Assembly (NCBI GenBank): GCA_032821775.1
Contig: JAVLRN010000006.1
Coordinates: 1,302,001-1,366,000, forward strand
Reading direction: 5' to 3'
Source of the DNA: Sanguinoderma infundibulare
Taxonomy: Eukaryota > Basidiomycota > Agaricomycetes > Polyporales > Polyporaceae
DNA: 64,000 nt
A model generated the notes under the pieces. That model saw nothing but the letters and a program-made list of their open reading frames with translations, had not been told where the DNA came from and searched no databases. Shown here in pieces: positions 12,180-23,622 of the stretch. How positions within the stretch are numbered: position 1 is the stretch's first letter; every line of letters starts with the position of its first letter. The translations under genes were made by a program, and so were the position numbers.

Positions 12180-13549
12180 ATGTCTGCGCAATCATTTGCG
12201 GTGAACGAGCGGGTACTCTGCTACCACGGACCGTTGATCTACGAGGCCAAGGTCCTCAAAGCGGAGACATGGGACGAGAGCAACACGCAGACGGGCGTCG
12301 TAGGCCCGCATTATTATGTGCATTACAAGGGCTGGAAGCAGACGTGCGTTTCCCGTTGTCCTTTGCGCGTCGTTCAAGAATCTCACGGCTGCGTTCGACT
12401 TGAACAGATGGGACGAGTGGGTGGACGGGTCGCGCCTGCTGAAGTTCAACGAGACGAACATCCAGCTCCAGAAGGCGCTCCAGTCGCAGTCGCAGGCCGC
12501 GCAGGCCGCCCATGCGAGCTCGAGCAAGGCCAAGGCACATGCGGCGAAGGAGGGGGCTGGGCTTGGGGTCGGGGCGAGGGCCGGTGCGGTGGGTGGGCGG
12601 AAGGACGGGGCGCGGGGGACGAAGAGGGGGAGAGAGGAGGTGAGTGCGTCGACAGCTTGAGTTTTGGCTATGGTCGGGGAGGTACCGTGAGGAGGTGAAG
12701 CGACGGGGGGATGATCTGAGACGGTTGCTGAGGATCTTTATGACAGGACGAGGGGACGAGGAAGCCCGAGATGAAGCTGAGCGTGCCGGAGACGCTGAAG
12801 GTCCTGCTTGTGGACGATTGGGAGGCCGTTACGAAGAACAACCAGGTGCGGGTCGTCGTCCGAGTGTTGCAGTATGGGTATTGACGTTGAGGATCTGATC
12901 TAGCTCGTCGGTCTCCCTAAAAAGCCCAACGTGGTTGAGCTGCTGGAGGAGTTCAGGACGTATGTGCTCTCGCAAGCGAGTTCGACGCAGTACGTTCTCT
13001 CCGGTCGCTTTCGTTTGAACCCAGATTCGATTCCTGACGCATCTTTCGCCCGTTCAGACTGAAAGACCCTAAAGTCCTGCTCCCAACCATCGTCGCTGGG
13101 CTGCAGACGTACTTCGACCGCGCCCTTGGCGCGAATCTGCTCTACCGATTCGAGCGGCCGCAATACGCGGAAATCCGCAAAAAGTACGTGACGGGCCCGA
13201 CGGTGAAGGTGGGCCAGGAGAAGGAGATGAGCACGATATACGGCGCGGAACACTTGCTCCGCATGCTCGGTACGTGGTCCGAATGGGGGCGGGTCCAGAC
13301 ACCGGCGTGCTGACTGGAATGCCTAGTGAGCTTACCGCAGATGGTCGCAAGCTCGTCGATGGACGGGGAATCAGTCGCGTTCTTAAGGGATTATGTGAAT
13401 GAGCTGCTGCAGTGCGTGCCCGCCTTGGCTGGGAAACTGTCGCTGATGCTGACGATGATCCCAGGTGGATGGTCAAGGAACGAAGCCGGATATTTGCGCC
13501 GGAATACGAGAGCGCGAGCATTGCGTACCAAAACATTTCGCGATCATGA
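12180..13549 (+). CDS. EAF3: Chromodomain MRG protein EAF3/MRG15
   Basis: Nuclear reader of methylated H3K36 that serves the NuA4 acetyltransferase and Rpd3S deacetylase complexes. Seven exons (12180-12343, 12408-12639, 12747-12845, 12904-12989, 13058-13269, 13327-13411, 13465-13549) give 320 residues. The N-terminal chromo barrel runs from about residue 8 to 80 and includes YYVHYKGWKQTWDEWV, the usual signature with aromatic cage residues. A low-complexity Ala/Gly/Lys linker follows. The MRG domain (about residues 140-315) begins around LKVLLVDDWEAVTKNNQ, contains LPKKPNVVELLEEF and ends with YQNISRS. It converges with YKT6. Confidence 0.94.
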
Positions 13550-13948
13550 TACGGATACGGTATTGGACTCTTGGTTGTGTGTGCGACGCCCGGTGTACGA
13601 TATTTCCGGCGAATGATCATGCGTGTGGCGTGCAGAAGCCGTCATCCGTATATATACCAGTGGTAGCAAAGCGACATGTAGATGAATTGTCTAAGCTACA
13701 ACACCAACAGAAATCGTTGCCGAGGAGATTCTTTCACGTTCCGGTCCGTGGCAGTCGAGTTCCTCCAAGATCTGACCAAAAGCGCAATCCGGCTGATCAA
13801 GAGAAGGAAATAGATGTGGTATATGATAGACATGGACGACAGGGAGATGGAGAGCGCAAACAGAAAGAAGAAAGCATCTACGAGATGCGGGTCGTATGTC
13901 GGACGGTCGTCGACATTGTCGTACAGTCAAGTAACATGGAACTCCTCC
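13550..13948. other. Convergent 3' region between EAF3 and YKT6
   Basis: About 400 bases between two gene ends that face each other. It should hold both terminators. No other feature is visible. Confidence 0.5.
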
Positions 13949-14759
13949 CTACATAATGATGCAGCAGGAATTTTGCTGGAAGAGAATAAACAGGATGGTC
14001 GGTGCGGGAATCGCAGGGGGTCAAGATGAGGAAGCATACCTTCTTCGCTGTCTTATAAAACATCTTGCTCTGCACCGAGAGCTCGTTGGACCGATCCACT
14101 AGATCATTGATCTTCTCCCCCCGCTGCAATACAGACTCTATCGTCTTGTGCTGTGCACGGTAAAGAGGTGGTTGTCAGGACGGTGACATGGGTGGGGTGT
14201 TATGGCCGGACGATGGATACGGACCAAGATGATCTTTGTCTCGTCCAGCTCCTGTTGAACCTTCATGATCGCATCCGCCTGCCTCGGGTCCTGGTACTTC
14301 TGCAGATAGGTGGTGACCTCGGGGAAGGAGATGGCAGCGGGCGCGCTGAATGACGATTGGGGAACCTTGGCGGTGAAGTCCTCGAGCAGTTTGGTGAGGA
14401 GAGAGAACGCTGGTCGGATGGGGTACTCATGGTCTACAATCATGACAGCTATCGACAACACCGATACCAATGCTGGCGTCAGTACGGCGGGGGGTGAGGA
14501 TTCGTGAGGGGTAAGACGGACCTGCGAGCTGCTCGGCGCCGCCGCGGTTGTAGATGTGGGCGGTATATACGTTTTCCTGAATGCTTTGCCGTTGGCCTTG
14601 TGGAGTGCGCTCTGCGACGGTCTTGGTAAAGAAGGACATGAACTCGCCGACGGAGCCGCGCTGGTAGAACGAGAAGGAGGAGAGGTCGGATGCGCTGCTC
14701 AGGACGACAGCGGACTTGTTTGGAGGGGCGAGGACGACGGCGAGCGAATAGATCTTCAT
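13949..14759 (-). CDS. YKT6: Longin-domain R-SNARE YKT6
   Basis: Lipid-anchored R-SNARE acting at Golgi, endosome, vacuole and autophagosome fusion. Four exons on the minus strand (14522-14759, 14225-14448, 14040-14150, 13949-13975) give 199 residues, the family length. It starts MKIYSLAVV, the usual longin start; a longer in-frame upstream extension is not typical and was left out. The SNARE motif near the C-terminus includes ELDETKIIL, the zero-layer Arg segment [11 protein letters not shown] and FYKTAKK. The protein ends in CCIIM, the double-Cys CAAX box used for palmitoylation and prenylation. Two of its donor sites read GTCCGT rather than the more common GTAAGT/GTGAGT. Confidence 0.96.
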
Positions 14760-14824
14760 GGTCTCGTCTTCCGCACTTGAGGGAATGCAGGCAAGATTGG
14801 GTCGAGGACTCGAGGTCGAGGAGA

Positions 14825-14879
14825 GTGAACAAGCAGTGGACAAGCGGTGGACAAGCGGTGGACAAGCGGTGAACAAGCT
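14825..14879. repeat. Five-copy 11-bp tandem repeat upstream of YKT6
   Basis: Five consecutive units of GTGRACAAGCN lie 66-120 bases upstream of the YKT6 start. The three middle units are identical (GTGGACAAGCG); the outer two differ at one or two positions. The repeat falls in the promoter or 5' UTR of the minus-strand gene. Confidence 0.9.
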
Positions 14880-17800
14880 ATGATGCTTCTGGCAGCGCAA
14901 GGCAACCGACTCGACGCCGGATGCACGGCCCGAGGTATGTGCCTTTAGGCGCCCGTCTTTGGCGCCCTTGGCGCCTCTTTTGCGTCACTCGCGTCGACTG
15001 GAGTCGTGCCAGTCCCAGTCTCTTCTGCGCACAAACACTGCATGATTATGCCTACATGTTCAAGCCATCGTCGGCGCTCACGTCGACGGTTTTCCGCAGA
15101 CCACGCACTGTTTCCCCCCTCTAGGCTCTCTCCCAATGGGAAGACAACCCTTCGGTCCGGTAAGCACAAGCGCGTGCGGCACTTTCGCCTCAGCATCTCG
15201 CATCCATTACTTATCCTGGATGTTCATCGTTGTCGTGAACTATGGCAGCGATTTACGGAAGTTACAGAGTGAAGCGACGCCCATTGCCTGCGAGTGCAGT
15301 CTCGTGCCCCGCCGTTGCATCCCACCACCGCAAATATAGTTTACAACGGCTGGTGCTAAAACATTTCATGCAAAACGTTGCAGCCAGCGCGCCACTGTGA
15401 ATGACTGACCAACCCAAGACCCCCGGTGGGCAAACCGCCGGAATCGTATGCGCCTCAACACAGGCCGAGACAGCGATGTCAGTACACGGAAATACTGCGG
15501 AATAACTGACAAGGATGCATCGTGCTTGGAGAATATGAGGAACCCACTCACCGTCTTTAACTCGACGGCCAATCTCCCAACTTTAAGCACCCTTCTTTCG
15601 GTTACTGCTCCTTCGGGGGAGGTGATCATCGTACATAACGACTTCGACTTCGTAGATCAGAAGCTCTGCGCAAACGTTGCGCGGGTGCTGTGTAAAATGA
15701 CAGTATCCTTTTATTCTGAACAGAGAATGTGTTATGATGATCGACGATCACAGTATGCGTGAGTACGCCGAATCGGCAGATGCAACAGATCTCGTAACGG
15801 TAGACGTTCTATGCCATGCAGAAGTAGCCTAGCCACGACGATCATGGAGTTAAGGCTGTCATCGCTCACGAAGGACTTCCGTTGCATGCGGTACCACTTA
15901 CATATGAACACCTCCAAGACGTACATACGACGAAATCCATTTGACCAGCACACCTCCATCGGGTACGCATTTGATAACGGACACACAGCGGATGCAAAAG
16001 GGACGATGTCTTGAGTACTGCTCGCGAGAGCGGTACACGGTTTGACAGTTGCGTCTCGCTACGCTGCGCTAGCCCTTTCGACTGTATGTAAGTACGCATG
16101 CGCTGTGATGATCATGAATGATCTTACACACCTGTTGCCCTGGTACTTATGTTGATATCAGTGCTGGCTTCCCCCTGATTTTGCCCACGGGGATTTGGTA
16201 GGCGGGAGGGCATCCTATGGTAAATATTTGAAATGCAGGTGGATCGACCTCCCACCCAGAGTGCGGCGGCTGCTGCTTCTGCGACCCTTGAGGTGGAGAG
16301 GCATCACAGCGATTACGTAGAACGATGCTTGGGTAATGGAGGAGAATAGAGATAGTTCTAGACAGAAGACTGTGTGGATAGGTGCTGCGAGAGCGTGATC
16401 GCGCGAACGCACTGGTGCGACGTCGCAACCACTGGAGGACTGAACAAGGATAACCGCGAGAAGGCAATCGAGAAACGGGGACGAGATGGACACGATTGGG
16501 TGAAATCTCGGAGAATTGGACGTGGGGCGTTGTGCGATAGTGTGCGATGGGCTGCGATGGGGCAGTCGGAACAACTGTTACGACCGAAGCGGGGGAGAAT
16601 TTGGAATTTGACATATTGGGTCGCGGATGCTGGAATTGGGAGCAATATTTGCGATGACAATCGCTGGTCAACGTTGACTGGTCAACTTTGATTGTGGAGA
16701 GGAGGGGAACATGTGCGCTGACACTGGGTGTATAGCGCCTGATAGTTTACGTTTGGGAAGCCTGAGAGCGTGGTTGGGGGGATTATCCTACGATCAGTCA
16801 CTTTTCCTCGGCGCTGGATCGACGCCTATCTGGGCATAGATTCGGACGAGCAAGTGGTCCGAGGATGCGCACCCCGGGCCCGTCTCCAGTGGCGGCATCC
16901 GACAGCGGATGGAGAGTGCCTGTGGGCATGTGCACCGAACTGCACCAACCTGGAGTAATAATCTGCCGACATTAGCACGGACCAAGCTTCTCTTACCAAA
17001 CATCCAGGCCATGACAAAGGAAGAGGGCAGTTGGGAGGTCCGGACACACGGATCCAGTTTGAAGCACACGCTGGGCGCTGAGACGGCGGTCAAGTTTGAT
17101 GCTAAACGATCACCAGTCTCGTCGCAGTCGCCGATCGTCTCCAGGCGCTCTGACCGGGATCGCCGTTACCGACGAGGGGAGAGGCGCGGCCGAGGAGATT
17201 GGAGGCGTTAAAGGCGGATCGGCGTGAAGACAGAAAGCGCAGTGAACGGCGTTCTACTCACCATGCGAAACGCTCGCAGCTTAAAGTGACGTATGCGGTA
17301 TCGCACTGGCGGATCATGTTGGCAAGACTCACGCTGGCCTCGCCCTGGGTCTTGTTCATCTAGTGCCTGCTCTGTACCTATCAGTCGCCTGGAGCGAATC
17401 TTTCGAGTGACCGTCGGCGGTCTCTCACCTGCGAAATAACCGAAACACGACGCAGCCCGTCAGGCTACATTCGTCCCGGGCTTCCGACGACCGGCTACCG
17501 TCAAGGTCCGACAGAACGAGTGCTGTACTCGACCGTGCTGGGCGTTGTCCAGCTCACTGAGCTCAGGAAATTGCATGTGCGCTCGGTCGTCTTCCATGGC
17601 CCGTTGAACACCGGAAGCAGACCTAGATGGACACGATCAATATTGGCCGGAGTGGGTGTAGAGCTTAAGGACATCAGACCATGGCAGTCATGTGAGGAAT
17701 ATTTGAGTCAAGGAGCGAATGAAACACGACCCGATCATCCCTCCAAATATAGCCGCTCAGCGTAACATGGAGAAAGATGCGATCATGCATGTCCAATCCG

Positions 17801-17901
17801 ACCCCGCTGACCACCTCTATCCGACGTGAGACGGGAAGGGGCATGATCTGGGAATGGAGACCGCCTCAGCCTGTCCGGCGTACAACATCCCCGTCTCCAC
17901 A

Positions 17902-17968
17902 CTGGGGCATGCGGGGCAACGCCCCGCGGAGAGCTGAAGCGGGTGCGGGGTAAGTCCGACTTGTGGGG
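17902..17968. promoter_or_regulatory. Cluster of CreA/Mig1-type GC boxes upstream of sugar transporter A
   Basis: Five matches to the fungal carbon-repressor consensus SYGGRG occur in 67 bases: CTGGGG 17902-17907, GCGGGG 17911-17916, its reverse complement 17922-17927, GCGGGG 17945-17950 and GTGGGG 17963-17968. They lie about 360-425 bases before the transporter ATG. The second and third form a perfect 7-bp inverted repeat with a 3-base loop (17911-17927). The consensus is short and the DNA GC-rich, so chance is possible. Confidence 0.4.
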
Positions 17969-18206
17969 TCCGCGACGCGTTGGCGGATCAGGAAGCCGAC
18001 GAAATTTTACGGAGAAGGAAACAGGCAGGAAAGGGAGCAGGTAGCAAGTGCCTGAGCGCTCGCTTGTTGTCGCCTTGGCCGGAAAACCAGATGTTGCGAG
18101 GCGAGAGCCGCATGGATCCTCGTTCCCGGTTCGGCCGCTGCTCGTCCTCCTGGTCCCCCAGGTCAGCCACGGTCAGCCCTCCCAACTCGGGCACTTCCCT
18201 CTGCCG

Positions 18207-18213
18207 TATATAA
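18207..18213 (+). promoter_or_regulatory. TATA box of sugar transporter A
   Basis: TATATAA lies about 115 bases before the ATG at 18326 and is followed by a C-rich leader typical of highly expressed fungal genes. Confidence 0.55.
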
Positions 18214-18325
18214 TGGCCCGTCCCGCAGCCCACCCCGCCCCGCCCGTGCTTGCCCATCCCCACCTTTCCCCGTCCCGCCTAATCACGCGTTCCTTTCCCC
18301 GCACCCAAACGCGTCTTCACTCACC

Positions 18326-20037
18326 ATGGCTGGTGGTCCAGTAGCTGCAGGCGGTGGCATCGGTGCCTCCGGCTCCAAGAGCAAGCTCGCGGGCATTGCC
18401 ATGACCGCCTTCGCTGCGTTCGGTGGTATCCTTTTCGGTTATGACACTGGTACCATCTCCGGCATCATCCAGATGAAGGACTTCCTTGAAACCTTCGGTT
18501 CCCCGACCACCGACCTCACGACATACGTCTACGGCTACTACCTCCCGTCGGCCCGCGAGTCCCTCATCGTTTCCATCCTTTCCGCCGGCACCTTCTTCGG
18601 TGAGTTGCTACTCTTTCTTATTCTCTCCTTAGCTTCGAATAACATTATGCTCATCCTTCCGTCCAGGTGCTCTCCTCGGTGCCCCAGCCGCTGACATTCT
18701 CGGTCGTCGCATCGGCATCATCGTTGCCTGCTTGGTCTTTTCCCTCGGTGTCGCCCTCCAGACTGGTGCTCACAATATCCCCACCTTCGTCATCGGCCGT
18801 GTCTTTGCCGGCGCCGGCGTAGGTCTCGTCTCCACCCTCGTCCCCATGTACCAGTCCGAATGCTCCCCCAAGTGGATCCGTGGCGCCGTCGTCTCGGGCT
18901 ACCAGTGGGCCATCACCATCGGTCTCCTCCTCGCCTCCGTCATCAACAACGCGACCAAGGACCGCCCCAACCACTCCGCATGGCAGATCCCCATCGGCAT
19001 CCAGTTCATCTGGGCTTTCATTCTCTCCTCCGGTATGGCCTACCTCCCCGAGTCCCCCCGTTGGCTTGTCAAGAAGGGCAAGGATGCCGCTGCCGCACGC
19101 GCTCTTTCCCGTCTCACCTCTCTCCCTCACGACGACCCCGAGATCGAGACCGAGCTCAACGATATCCGCGTCGCTCTTGCAGAGGAGCAGAAGCTTGGCG
19201 AGAGCTCCTATGCCGATTGCTTCAGGTTCTCCAACAACAAGATATTCCTTCGTACCATGTCCGGCATCTTCATCCAGGCCTGGCAGCAGCTTACCGGTAT
19301 CAACTTCATCTTCTACTGTAAGTCTACCCACCCTTTCCTATCTGCCCGTGCGCACGTGCTCATCCTCGTCCGTAGACGGTACGAACTTCTTCACGAACTC
19401 GGGTATCTCTAACCCGTTCCTCATCTCGGTTGCAACGAACATTGTTAACGTGTTCATGACCATCCCCGGCATGTGGGGTGTCGAGAGGTTCGGTCGCCGC
19501 GCCCTCCTCCTCTACGGCGCTGCCGTCATGTGCATCTGCGAATTCCTCGTCGCCATCATCGGCGTCACCATCTCCGTCCAGAATCAGGCCGGCCAGAAGG
19601 CCCTCATCGCCCTCGTCTGCATCTACATCGCCGCCTTCGCCTCCACCTGGGGCCCCATCGCGTGGGTCATCACCGGCGAGATCTTCCCCCTCAACATCCG
19701 TGCCAAAGCCATGTCGCTCTCCGTCGCCTCCAACTGGCTCTGGAACTTTGGCATCGGTTATGCCACTCCCTACCTCGTCAACAGCGTCCCAGGCAGCGCC
19801 GGCCTCGGCGTCAAGGTGTTCTTCATTTGGGGCTCGACGTGCGCGTGCTGCTTGGTCTTCACCTACTTCTGCATCCCCGAGACCAAGGGCCTCTCGCTCG
19901 AGCAGGTCGACCTCCTCTACCGGAACTCGACCCCCATCTCGTCCGTCAAGTACCGCGCCGAGCTCATCGCTCAGGACGTTCATGTCAGCGACACCAAGGG
20001 CGAGACGTACCACCACGACGACGTCGAGAAGGCATAA
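18326..20037 (+). CDS. Hexose transporter of the major facilitator superfamily (copy A)
   Basis: Plasma-membrane sugar uptake protein, probably a proton-coupled or facilitative hexose carrier. Three exons (18326-18599, 18667-19317, 19376-20037) give 528 residues, normal for the family with 12 membrane spans. Sugar-porter signatures are visible: FGYDTGTISG in TM1, ADILGRR between TM2 and TM3, PESPRWL at the end of TM6, QQLTGINFIFYYG in TM7, ERFGRR and PETKGLSLEQ after TM12. The second intron falls between the codons for IFY and YG and keeps that motif. The tail is hydrophilic. It is closely similar to the minus-strand copy at 58718-60427, including exon lengths. The codon use is strongly biased to C-ending codons, suggesting high expression. 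Confidence 0.95.
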
Positions 20038-20832
20038 AGCCTTTCATACGTTGTCTCGGGTGGATAGTTTATCTTTTGGGGTCGCCCGGCGAGCAGGCAG
20101 GTGATATCAGGGAGTTTGCGAGGAGATACGGGATACCATCACCCTCGCGTGTAACGATAGCAAACGTACGTTTCTCGCACTTAACGACACCATCATGGAT
20201 CATGTAGCGGGTGGCATGTGCATCTTCCTCATCATCATCATCATCACGATCGTCACCATCACTTACCCTCACCCACGCGTACGGACGTCCTGTCGGCGCG
20301 CACGCTCTAGTACTATATCCTCCGACCTTATGGATACCTGTTCGTGTACTGTACTTTCAAAATGACGCCATTGGTTCGCTACTCGACTCCTGCGTTTGTT
20401 CTGGAAGGAGTCAAGACAGGGCTAAGAACCCTAGTGCAAATATTGTTCCAATTTTCCAAATGTCCTTAGACCCTGGACTCTCACTGCGCGCGCAGCCATG
20501 GAATACCTGTTGAGCGTCAACATGTGCTCCTAGCTCACCTGGATACAACGAGCTTGATCCTTGACGTTTGACAACGGAACAGTGAGCCAAACGTTTGTTT
20601 TGGTCTAATGTTGGTCATTGATCGCTCACATGCACCAGAACCAACTGCGAAGACGCTGATTGCTGCTGTCGGGGCCGTTGACGTGTCAGGTCGTTGCGAT
20701 CCGGTTTGGTAGTGCTCGAGCTTTGGAATAATACATCGCAGGTTGGTACCTCGTTCACCGCCAAAACATATCTGATCGTACGTCCAAGGCTGACCCTTTC
20801 CGTTCAATAGTACTTCCACCTTGCACGTCGTC
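20038..20832. other. Intergenic with a small ATC microsatellite
   Basis: About 800 bases between the transporter and the HET gene. Five ATC units sit at 20231-20245. I see no gene and no clear promoter element. Confidence 0.55.
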
Positions 20833-22725
20833 ATGTGGTTGCTGGACACGGAGGACGGGTCTTTCCTTTGGGTTGACCGGCCCCGCGAGCATCGCTACGC
20901 GATCTTATCCCACGTCTGGCGGCAGGGGGGAGAACAAACCTTCCAGGATCTCAAAGCACTCCAAAACGAAGTAGGAAGGGCGCGGAAGGGTCTGAGGCGG
21001 GGTATTCTCAAGTCCCTGGCCCCAGTACCGCCTTCGGTCCTGTCCCGGGTGTCGGACAAGATCCGAGGCTGTTGTGTGCTCGCTCGGAGACATGGCTACC
21101 GCTGGGTGTGGATCGACTCGTGCTGCATCGACAAGAAGAGCAGCACCGAGCTTTCCGAGGCCATCAACTCCATGTACGAGTGGTACGTGGCCGCGGACGT
21201 GTGCTTCGCGCTCCTGGACGACGTCGGCGACGACCACGATCCGCACCTGAAGGACTCGCACTTCCGGAGGAGCAGGTGGTTCACCCGTGGGTGGACCCTG
21301 CAGGAGCTCATCGCGCCCGCCGTCGTCATCTTCTTTTCCAGGAGCTGGCAGCTGCTTGGGACGAAGGAGAGCCTCGCGGACCTCGTCGAGGACATCACTG
21401 GCGTCGATCGGGCGGTGCTCCGGCACGAGGTCGACCTTGACGCGATCAGCGTTGCGCGGCGGATGTCGTGGGCGGCGAAGCGGCAGACGACGCGGAGCGA
21501 GGACAGGGCGTACTCGCTGATGGGCGTCTTTGGCGTGAACATGCCGACGATCTACGGAGAAGGCCAGAACGCGTTCATCAGGCTCCAGGAGGAGATCCTC
21601 AGACGCGTCCCTGACCAGAGCATCTTCGTCTGGGGCCCGCTCCTCCACGACGACGCCGTGCTGTACAAGACCCTCGGCCCGCATTCCGTCGGCGACGACA
21701 GTCGGTACTGGCAGTCGCGGAACCTGTTTGCGTGGTCGCCGGACGCGTTCGTCAACTCGGGTGGGATCTCGTCCATCCCTCTCGAGTCGTTCGAGAACCG
21801 GGTCGGGACGCCCTTCTCGATCTCGGAATATTCTGTGACCAGCTACGGCATGCGGTCCCAATTCCCACTCATCCCCATCCAGCACGGTGCAGAAAAGACG
21901 ACGTACCTGGCGGTGCTCGCTTGCGAGGATGGCGCAGGACGGCTCATAGCGTTGTTGCTGTACCCTCAGCACGGAGCCTCGGGCCGGTATTACGTCGGGC
22001 ATTACGTCGGACGGCCCCAGGTGCCCCCCAACGCGTACTACCGGGCTGTGAGCCTATCGGGCTTGCGGAGCACGGAGCTGTTGCGCACGACACGGATCGA
22101 GGACGTCTGCATCCCCTACCGGTCGACTCTCTCGGGAAGCCGGGGTCCACGACTTGTCGCCGCAACACCTTTATTCAAATGTCCTTGCGATATCGTCATT
22201 CCGGGATACGTCGCATCGAAGCTCGAGCAGGACGGCTTTACGATATCCGCCCTGGGAGACGACAAGGAATGTGACCTCACTCTGCATATCTCGGAGGCGG
22301 CGTCCTCCACCAGCTGCGTCCTCGTGCTCACGCGCGCCGAGGAGACAATACAAGTCCGGATGGGACGCTGTCCTTGCATCGGACGCTCCATGTGCGTCTC
22401 AGTGGTGGGATCAGGGGTCTGGGATCTGGGAAGGGCGGCGACTGTGCGGTCAGGCAGCATGAACAATGCGCCGTCGTCGCTGGGGCCAGAGACAAGAAGG
22501 TCGATGGATTCTTTAGCGGACGCAGATCGCGCGCTCGGGGCTACGGTTGCGGATCTCGCTCCTCGGTGTCTTGCCGAACACGTTGCGAGGTGGGAGAACG
22601 GATCAAAGGAGTTTGTATGTGGCTATCGGACGGTCCGATTGGCGTTGAGCGCGTGGTTAACTCGGCAAGATGTATATACGTTGGTCGTAGAGCTAGGCAC
22701 GGCGGAGGTGCCTGACGTTCATTAA
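20833..22725 (+). CDS. HET-domain protein (heterokaryon-incompatibility type)
   Basis: An uninterrupted 630-residue frame, one of very few single-exon genes here. The N-terminal HET domain is clear: YAILSHVW at about residues 22-29, RWVWIDSCCIDK near 94-105, NSMYEWYVAADVCFALLDDV, WFTRGWTLQELIAP near 153-166, and RAYSLMGVFGVNMPTIYGEG. HET domains act in fungal allorecognition and programmed cell death in ascomycetes; in basidiomycetes the role of most copies is unknown. The C-terminal 350 residues show no repeat block such as WD40, ankyrin or TPR that I can recognise. The first ATG after the frame opens is at 20833. The gene sits alone between housekeeping genes, which suggests a lineage-specific acquisition or expansion member. 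Confidence 0.92.
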   Translation: MWLLDTEDGSFLWVDRPREHRYAILSHVWRQGGEQTFQDLKALQNEVGRARKGLRRGILKSLAPVPPSVLSRVSDKIRGCCVLARRHGYRWVWIDSCCIDKKSSTELSEAINSMYEWYVAADVCFALLDDVGDDHDPHLKDSHFRRSRWFTRGWTLQELIAPAVVIFFSRSWQLLGTKESLADLVEDITGVDRAVLRHEVDLDAISVARRMSWAAKRQTTRSEDRAYSLMGVFGVNMPTIYGEGQNAFIRLQEEILRRVPDQSIFVWGPLLHDDAVLYKTLGPHSVGDDSRYWQSRNLFAWSPDAFVNSGGISSIPLESFENRVGTPFSISEYSVTSYGMRSQFPLIPIQHGAEKTTYLAVLACEDGAGRLIALLLYPQHGASGRYYVGHYVGRPQVPPNAYYRAVSLSGLRSTELLRTTRIEDVCIPYRSTLSGSRGPRLVAATPLFKCPCDIVIPGYVASKLEQDGFTISALGDDKECDLTLHISEAASSTSCVLVLTRAEETIQVRMGRCPCIGRSMCVSVVGSGVWDLGRAATVRSGSMNNAPSSLGPETRRSMDSLADADRALGATVADLAPRCLAEHVARWENGSKEFVCGYRTVRLALSAWLTRQDVYTLVVELGTAEVPDVH

Positions 22726-23622
22726 ACTTACATCTTCGCAACCTTCCACGTTCATGTCCTGAGGTGCTGTGCAGGCGTGACGCAAGTGCACGTTGCAGTG
22801 CTGGACGCGCGGAAGCGTACACAATTGGGCCCTGCGTTTCTGTACGTGCAGGACTCGCTTCTCACCCGCATGGCCTGCTTCCCGACGGAGAGCAGTCCAT
22901 GTCAGACCGGACTGCGTGCAAAGGGAGAGTGTTCAAAGACAGTTCACCATCAATTTAGTGAATGAATGTCAGGTCCATTACGCACCTGAGGGTGGACAAT
23001 AGGTAGCCAGGGTATAGAAATGGAGCTAGATTCTCCGCCCGCTGTCGACACCGGCGGCTGAAGGCGCGGATTTCTCCGACTTCGGTGCAAGCACTGCGGC
23101 ATGAAATAGGACTTCGATGCCGCAACGAGGCGGGAATATGTGCCATCTCCGACCCATGCGGCCCTGAGCGGCGTTCAACGTTATGGAAAGATAATAGTAG
23201 GCGATGACACACCGAAAATGTATGACTCCGAGAGCACGCACCACCCCCCTCCGGAGCTGTGAACGCCGTCAGTCACACAAGCTCTGTAGTTCTCATAAGT
23301 CACCGGGAATTAACGGTCGAGCGGTTGTGTTTCTGAGCATGGGGGTGGCCGAAAAGCCGATTGACCGGTTCAACCACCGCTGGACGCGGAGGATTGACTT
23401 GAGAGAGAAATAGGAAAGCGAAAGTAATGGCCGTGTGGGACGTGGTGGCCAAGGTTAACGTTTGTCGGTGAATTTGCCGGTAGACGCCCGCAGACCACGC
23501 GAGGATTACGTAATGGATCAGGGCAATGGCGGACTTCCAGCGAGCAACTCTCTTTCCTCAGTGTCCTCACTCACCTCCAATACCCGCCCTTTTCCCCCTT
23601 TCTCTCGTCAAGGTTGCTTGCA
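22726..23622. other. Intergenic, no gene seen
   Basis: About 900 bases between the HET gene and TIM23. Open frames on both strands are short and overlap. A pyrimidine-rich leader precedes the TIM23 start. Confidence 0.55.

Larger units (their letters stand above)
14760..18325. other. 3.5 kb gene-poor region
   Basis: No gene is recognised between YKT6 and sugar transporter A. The stretch contains an 11-bp tandem repeat (14825-14879), three GGCGCC-type hexamers near 14948-14978, an unassigned open frame at 15448-15762 with fair codon use but no known family, a weak minus-strand two-exon candidate at 17262-17359, and a GC-box cluster with a small palindrome near 17.9 kb. It could hold decayed mobile DNA or a fast-evolving gene, but I see no transposase or reverse transcriptase motif. 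Confidence 0.5.

Noticed and set aside
14427..14900. Longer YKT6 N-terminus starting at 14900
   Set aside because: The extra 47 residues read through the 11-bp tandem repeat; YKT6 proteins start directly at MKIYSL or similar.
18651..20016. Long minus-strand frames opposite sugar transporter A
   Set aside because: Shadows caused by the C-ending codon bias of the transporter; no independent motif.
20905..22002. Minus-strand 365-codon frame opposite the HET gene
   Set aside because: Arg/Asp/Val-rich composition typical of an antisense shadow; the plus frame has clear HET motifs.
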